Shown here piece by piece: positions 6,860-10,147 of a stretch of DNA of 10,147 bases (positions are counted from its first letter, which is position 1; every line of letters starts with the position of its first letter). The position numbers were made by a program, and so were the translations under genes. The stretch comes from Clostridia bacterium (lineage in GTDB: Bacteria > Bacillota > Clostridia > Christensenellales > Borkfalkiaceae): assembly GCA_021205485.1 (NCBI GenBank), contig JAJPXK010000118.1, positions 2,159-12,305 on the forward strand, written 5' to 3'. Below the pieces are notes generated by a model. It had not been told where the DNA came from, did no database searches, and saw only the letters and a list, made by a program, of their open reading frames with translations.

Positions 6860-6875
6860 CAAATGTTCCTATGTT

Positions 6876-9800
6876 TTATTTTTTGCTTACGTCTTTTACA
6901 AGCCCGTCTTCGATAAGTTCTTCAATGGTTTCGTAAGGATACATCGCCGCGTAATCCCTTTCCTGGATTGTACGCTTTTCTCCGTTACGCTTAGCGAGCA
7001 TTTCATCGATAAGCCTTATCGCTTTCTTGACGCCTAAGGGGCTCTTTATCTTGACCATCATAGGCGTTCCGTGCATCGACTTATTGTCGGATACGTCTAC
7101 GTGATGGTAAACAGACGTCTTGTATTCGTTAGGATCAAGATTGAGGTACAGGCAGAGCGTCTTGCCCCTGATCTTGAATTTAGCTATTGTCTCCCTGCCC
7201 TTGTTGAAGCGTTCGGCGCCCCATGCTATAGAAGAGTTGACTTTCTTGTACGAAAGGAAGGCGTTTTTAACCTGGCCGTAGTAACGTTTAACGTCGTCGC
7301 TGCCCTGGATAATCCTCGCTATGAACGAACGGTTGTACTTCATCATATTCGCAAAGTCTACGCCGCCGTTGGATATGCCCTCTATTCCGTCGGGGATAAC
7401 TTCGCCTTGCGCGGGCTGTTCGTCTACGTCTTCAAGAAGATCGGCTATTGAATCGTCGCCGTTTAATTCGTCGTCGTCAACAAGGTCGCTTACCGTGATA
7501 AGTTCTTCCTCTTCTTCGGCGGCTTCCTCTTTGGCTTCTTCTGCGGGTTCCTCAGCGACTTCTTCTGCAGCTTCTACTATTTCGGTTTCTTCTACAGTTT
7601 CTTCCGCCTCGGGTTCTTCCGCCGCTTCCTCAACAGCTTCCTCCGCGGGTTCCTCGGCAGGTTGTTCTTCGATTTCTTCCGCTGTCTCTTCGGCGGCTTC
7701 TTCTACAGGTTCTTCTGCGGGTTCCTCGGCAGGTTGCTCTTCAATTACTTCCGCTGTTTCTTCAACGGCTTCTTCCTCGGGTTCTTCCTCTGCAGCCTCG
7801 GCTGTTGTCGCCGCTGTTTCGTCGCATACGGCCGCGAGAACCGCGCCTGCTGCGAGCATGCCCTTTATTTCTTCGGTATCGGCCTTGACTTCGCCTACGC
7901 CGTTCTTTACGCCGTCAACGGCGAGGTATACAGCTTCAGCCTTCTGGCCCGCTTCGTCTTCTTTATATATTATGGTATCGAGCTTGGCGTGTACGTCGTC
8001 AAACTTGCCGTAGATGCCGTCGGTCTTGCCGTGCCCTTCGTTTTCCTTATATATAATAGTATCGAGTTTTGCGTGTACGTCGTCGAATTTGCCGTAGATG
8101 CCGTCAACCTTTTCGCCAAGCTTAGCCGCCGAATCGTCGGCCGCGGCAGCCTGCGAGTGATCTTCAAGCATGCCTGTGATAACGTCAAGCCTTTCGTTTA
8201 CGCCGTCTATAGCGGGGCTGTCTGCGTTGGCGAGATCTTCAGCCAGAGCGTCGGCGATAATGCGTAAGCCGTCGCCGTCGAGGACTATGTCGTAGTCAAG
8301 CTGGCTCTGAGCTTCGGCTATCTTCACGGATATGCGGTCGCAAAGTTCGTCGTAGTTAATCTCGGGCGTAACCGCGGCCGCGGGAAGCTCGGGGATTATA
8401 AGGCTGACAACCTTATCGGCGATTTCCTCTGTATTAATCTCCTGCGCGGGAGCAGCTTCGGGTATGGAGGGAATAATGATATTCGCAACCTTGTCGGCGA
8501 TCTCCTCTACGTCTATTTCGGGTATATAGTTAGACACAGCCGCCGCAGTCTTGTCTGCGAGCGCGTCTTCGTCTATAATATTTATTCTGTCCGCTATCAT
8601 GGCGGCAAGCTCTTCGTTGTCTATAGCGGCATCCTCTGCGGCGACTTCGCTCTCTGCGTTGGCGGCGGCGAGCCTTTCAGATACTTTTTCGGCGAGCATG
8701 TCGTAGTCAATCTTTTCAGCCACAGCAGATGCGAGCGTCTCGCAGCCATCGTCGTCGACAACCATATCGTATTCGTTGCTCACAAGCCTGCTTACCTTCT
8801 GCGCGATTTCTTCGGCGAGGGCCTGTGTATCGATTACGGGCTGTTCTTCCTCTTCTTCCGCCGCTTCTTCAACGGCTTCGGTTTCTTCTTCAGCTACCTC
8901 TTCTTCGGCGGCTTCTTCTATGGCTTCAGCCGTTTCTTCAGCCGCTTCCTCAACAGGTTCTTCGGCTTCTTCTTCGGCTTCGTCTGCCGCCGTCAGCCTC
9001 TCTACAATCTTATCCGCAATAAGGTCGTAATCGGGTTCGGCGGGTTCTTCATATACGGGTTCCTGAGGCGCGGGAATCCTTTCTGCGATTTTATCTGCAA
9101 GCAAATCGTAATCGATTTCTGCGATGTCGTCTTCAATAGGTTCTTCGTACGCAGCTTCTTCAACTTCCTCGGATTCTTCGTCGGCGATGAGAAGTTTTTC
9201 AGCTATCATATCTGCAAGATCTTCGTAATCCACATTCTCGCTCGGAACGACGATCTGCTCGGCGACTTTGCTCGCGATGTAGTCCGCGGGGATAACTTCC
9301 TGAGGGGGAATCCTGTCGGCAACCTTTTCTGCGAGAAGGTCGTAGTCGATTTCCACCGCGGGGGGAACAATCTTTTCCGCGACGCGGGCTGCAAGCTCGT
9401 CGTAGTTGATGTATTCTTCGGTGATGGCAAGCTGTTCTTCCGCATCGTCTTCGGCCGCCTGCGACGCGCGGGCTTCAAGCTCGTCTGCGACGTATTTGGC
9501 GACGGCGTCGATCTTTTTATCCAGCTTTTCGTAAACGCTGGTCATCTGAGCTGCCATATACGCAAGTTCGGCTGACACCTTGGAGAACACCTCGTCGGTC
9601 TTCTGGCTGTAGCCTTCGGTAGCCTTTGCGGCGGCATCCTGAGCCATAGCGGAAATTTCGGAAGAAAGCTTTTCGTGAACTTTTTCGGCAAGTTCGTCTG
9701 CCTCTGAAGACGTATCTTTGGCGGCTATCTGCGAAGAGAGCTTTTTGTATATGCTTTCGGTCTGCGCGTACATGTATGTAAATTCCTGGCGGATCGAAGC

Positions 9801-10076
9801 GTTCTCTTTTTTAAGACTTTCGAACATCTCCGATGTCTGCTTGGAAAGATAGGAATTTTCCTGCGCGACTTTGCTTACAATGTCGTTCCCGTTGGACTGA
9901 GCCCCGCCTGCTATCAGCCTGTCAACCTTTGCGGAAAGGTTGGCGTTCTGCTGCGCGAGTTCGGTCGTACGTTTGGTAAGTTCTGACTGCTGACGGGCAA
10001 TCTCCTCTTCGCGCTGGAGAATAACGTCGGCCTTGGTCACAACTTTAGTTTCCGTGGTTTTCTTTTTTAATGCCAT
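6876..10076 (-). CDS. Large acidic coiled-coil repeat protein of unknown function
   Basis: I do not recognise a characterised family. The 1066-residue protein has no signal peptide or membrane helix and should be cytoplasmic. In order: a basic start (MALKKKTTETK); a predicted coiled coil (about 16-57) and an internal duplication (98-120 resembling 170-194, both with YMxAQ...YxKL); about thirteen copies of an [IV][DN]YDxLAxK[IV]AE[RK][IL] helical motif between 223 and 586; two variants with a DDDG or DGDG insert (434-456, 592-614); a perfect 22-residue tandem repeat at 28-residue spacing (657-678, 685-706); Glu/Ala-rich blocks (about 300-412 and 758-860); and a mixed-charge globular domain (about 905-1066) with NRSFIARIIQ, RGKTLCLYLNLDP, and TIEELIEDGLV near the end. 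The C-terminal domain resembles one I recall from clostridial hypothetical proteins, without an assigned role. Start: ATG with AGAGGT about 6 bases upstream. The upstream neighbour is outside the window; rnj follows. Its function may be scaffolding, which is inference only. Confidence 0.9.
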   Translation of the reverse strand: MALKKKTTETKVVTKADVILQREEEIARQQSELTKRTTELAQQNANLSAKVDRLIAGGAQSNGNDIVSKVAQENSYLSKQTSEMFESLKKENASIRQEFTYMYAQTESIYKKLSSQIAAKDTSSEADELAEKVHEKLSSEISAMAQDAAAKATEGYSQKTDEVFSKVSAELAYMAAQMTSVYEKLDKKIDAVAKYVADELEARASQAAEDDAEEQLAITEEYINYDELAARVAEKIVPPAVEIDYDLLAEKVADRIPPQEVIPADYIASKVAEQIVVPSENVDYEDLADMIAEKLLIADEESEEVEEAAYEEPIEDDIAEIDYDLLADKIAERIPAPQEPVYEEPAEPDYDLIADKIVERLTAADEAEEEAEEPVEEAAEETAEAIEEAAEEEVAEEETEAVEEAAEEEEEQPVIDTQALAEEIAQKVSRLVSNEYDMVVDDDGCETLASAVAEKIDYDMLAEKVSERLAAANAESEVAAEDAAIDNEELAAMIADRINIIDEDALADKTAAAVSNYIPEIDVEEIADKVANIIIPSIPEAAPAQEINTEEIADKVVSLIIPELPAAAVTPEINYDELCDRISVKIAEAQSQLDYDIVLDGDGLRIIADALAEDLANADSPAIDGVNERLDVITGMLEDHSQAAAADDSAAKLGEKVDGIYGKFDDVHAKLDTIIYKENEGHGKTDGIYGKFDDVHAKLDTIIYKEDEAGQKAEAVYLAVDGVKNGVGEVKADTEEIKGMLAAGAVLAAVCDETAATTAEAAEEEPEEEAVEETAEVIEEQPAEEPAEEPVEEAAEETAEEIEEQPAEEPAEEAVEEAAEEPEAEETVEETEIVEAAEEVAEEPAEEAKEEAAEEEEELITVSDLVDDDELNGDDSIADLLEDVDEQPAQGEVIPDGIEGISNGGVDFANMMKYNRSFIARIIQGSDDVKRYYGQVKNAFLSYKKVNSSIAWGAERFNKGRETIAKFKIRGKTLCLYLNLDPNEYKTSVYHHVDVSDNKSMHGTPMMVKIKSPLGVKKAIRLIDEMLAKRNGEKRTIQERDYAAMYPYETIEELIEDGLVKDVSKK
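7645..7788 (-). repeat. 72-bp tandem repeat in the second Glu/Ala-rich block
   Basis: Two near-identical 72-base units (7645-7716 and 7717-7788) each encode 24 residues with an IEEQPAEEPAEE core followed by VEEAAEE. The plus strand here is a pyrimidine-rich tract of TTC, TCC and GCC triplets. Similar EEPVEEAAEETAE wording recurs in the first acidic block near residue 373 (about 8960). Such a tract could change in length by slippage or recombination. Confidence 0.8.
7959..8111 (-). repeat. 84-bp tandem repeat with protein-level identity
   Basis: Two units at 84-base spacing encode the identical 22 residues DGIYGKFDDVHAKLDTIIYK plus flanking residues (657-678 and 685-706, where the first residue is V in one copy and T in the other). 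The DNA copies differ mainly at third codon positions, for example in the codons for Lys-Leu and for Lys-Phe. This implies an old duplication kept by selection on the protein. The unit reads like a short coiled-coil segment (IYGKF...VHAKLDTII). Confidence 0.85.
8319..9410 (-). repeat. Dispersed YDxLAxKxAExI protein repeats
   Basis: Copies of a 14-residue motif, such as INYDELAARVAEKI, IDYDLLAEKVADRI, IDYDLLADKIAERI and IDYDMLAEKVSERL, begin near residues 223, 243, 263 (degenerate), 282, 321, 348, 415, 456, 485, 501, 521, 547 and 573. Spacing varies from about 16 to 67 residues, with Pro-rich or Glu-rich linkers. Each copy should form an amphipathic helix with Leu/Ala/Val/Ile on one face and Glu/Lys/Arg on the other. 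The role is unknown; oligomerisation or repeated docking sites are the simplest readings. Confidence 0.8.
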
Positions 10077-10089
10077 AATTCTACCTCTT

Positions 10090-10123
10090 GCGGAAAAAGG
10101 AACCTATTTTAAGCCTTTTCCGC
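10090..10123 (-). promoter_or_regulatory. Leader hairpin before the acidic protein gene
   Basis: GCGGAAAAAGG (10090-10100) pairs with CCTTTTCCGC (10114-10123), 10 pairs with one bulged A, closing a loop of 13 bases. On the minus strand it ends just before AAGAGGT, the ribosome site of the gene starting at 10076. There is no T run after it, so it is not a plain terminator. It could modulate ribosome access or stabilise the 5' end. The rest of 10077-10147 shows no other clear signal. Confidence 0.5.
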
Positions 10124-10147
10124 TTTTGCGTATTTGCTTACATATTC

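Noticed and set aside
7321..8013. Plus-strand 230-residue Ser/Ala-rich reading frame
   Set aside because: It mirrors the Glu/Ala codon runs (TTC/GCC triplets) of the minus-strand acidic protein. Low-complexity Ser tracts are the expected shadow.
7959..8111. Tandem repeats as a possible CRISPR array
   Set aside because: Only two units, in frame within a gene, with period 84 and mostly synonymous differences; there are no spacers or cas genes.

Overview
The window reads like the chromosome of a low-to-mid-GC Firmicute, most likely a gut Clostridia lineage. The reasons are an RNase J in place of RNase E, a TrhP/TrmR wobble-uridine pair, purine-rich Shine-Dalgarno sites, a TTG start and intrinsic terminators. 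The genus cannot be named from sequence alone. Every gene lies on the minus strand, so transcription runs from high to low coordinates. No RNA gene, insertion sequence, CRISPR array or phage gene was seen.

In transcription order, the first gene is a 1066-residue, very acidic, repeat-built cytoplasmic protein of unknown function (10076-6876). It carries an N-terminal coiled coil, about thirteen copies of a short YDxLAxKxAExI helical repeat, a perfect protein-level tandem repeat, two Glu/Ala-rich blocks and a globular C-terminal domain. About 90 bases later comes ribonuclease J (6784-4919), which starts at TTG and has a basic disordered N-terminal tail of about 75 residues. A small hairpin-bearing repeat element (4831-4885) separates it from a TrmR-type O-methyltransferase (4797-4108). 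Then come a gene-free stretch with a 35-bp direct repeat and a strong intrinsic terminator (3900-3927), the magnesium channel gene mgtE on its own near-consensus promoter (3820-2456), a second strong terminator (2415-2447), a U32-family TrhP-type tRNA hydroxylation protein (2327-1128), and the start of aroA (1024 to the window edge, truncated).

Two functional themes stand out. First, TrhP and TrmR act in sequence on wobble uridine 34 of tRNA (U to ho5U to mo5U). TrhP draws on prephenate, a product of the shikimate pathway to which AroA contributes, so three of the six genes can be linked through one modification pathway. Second, RNase J with a strongly basic tail sits just downstream of a long, strongly acidic, repeat-rich protein. 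That suggests, without proving it, a scaffold-client relationship in RNA decay. The large acidic protein is the least explained object in the window and the best candidate for something undescribed.
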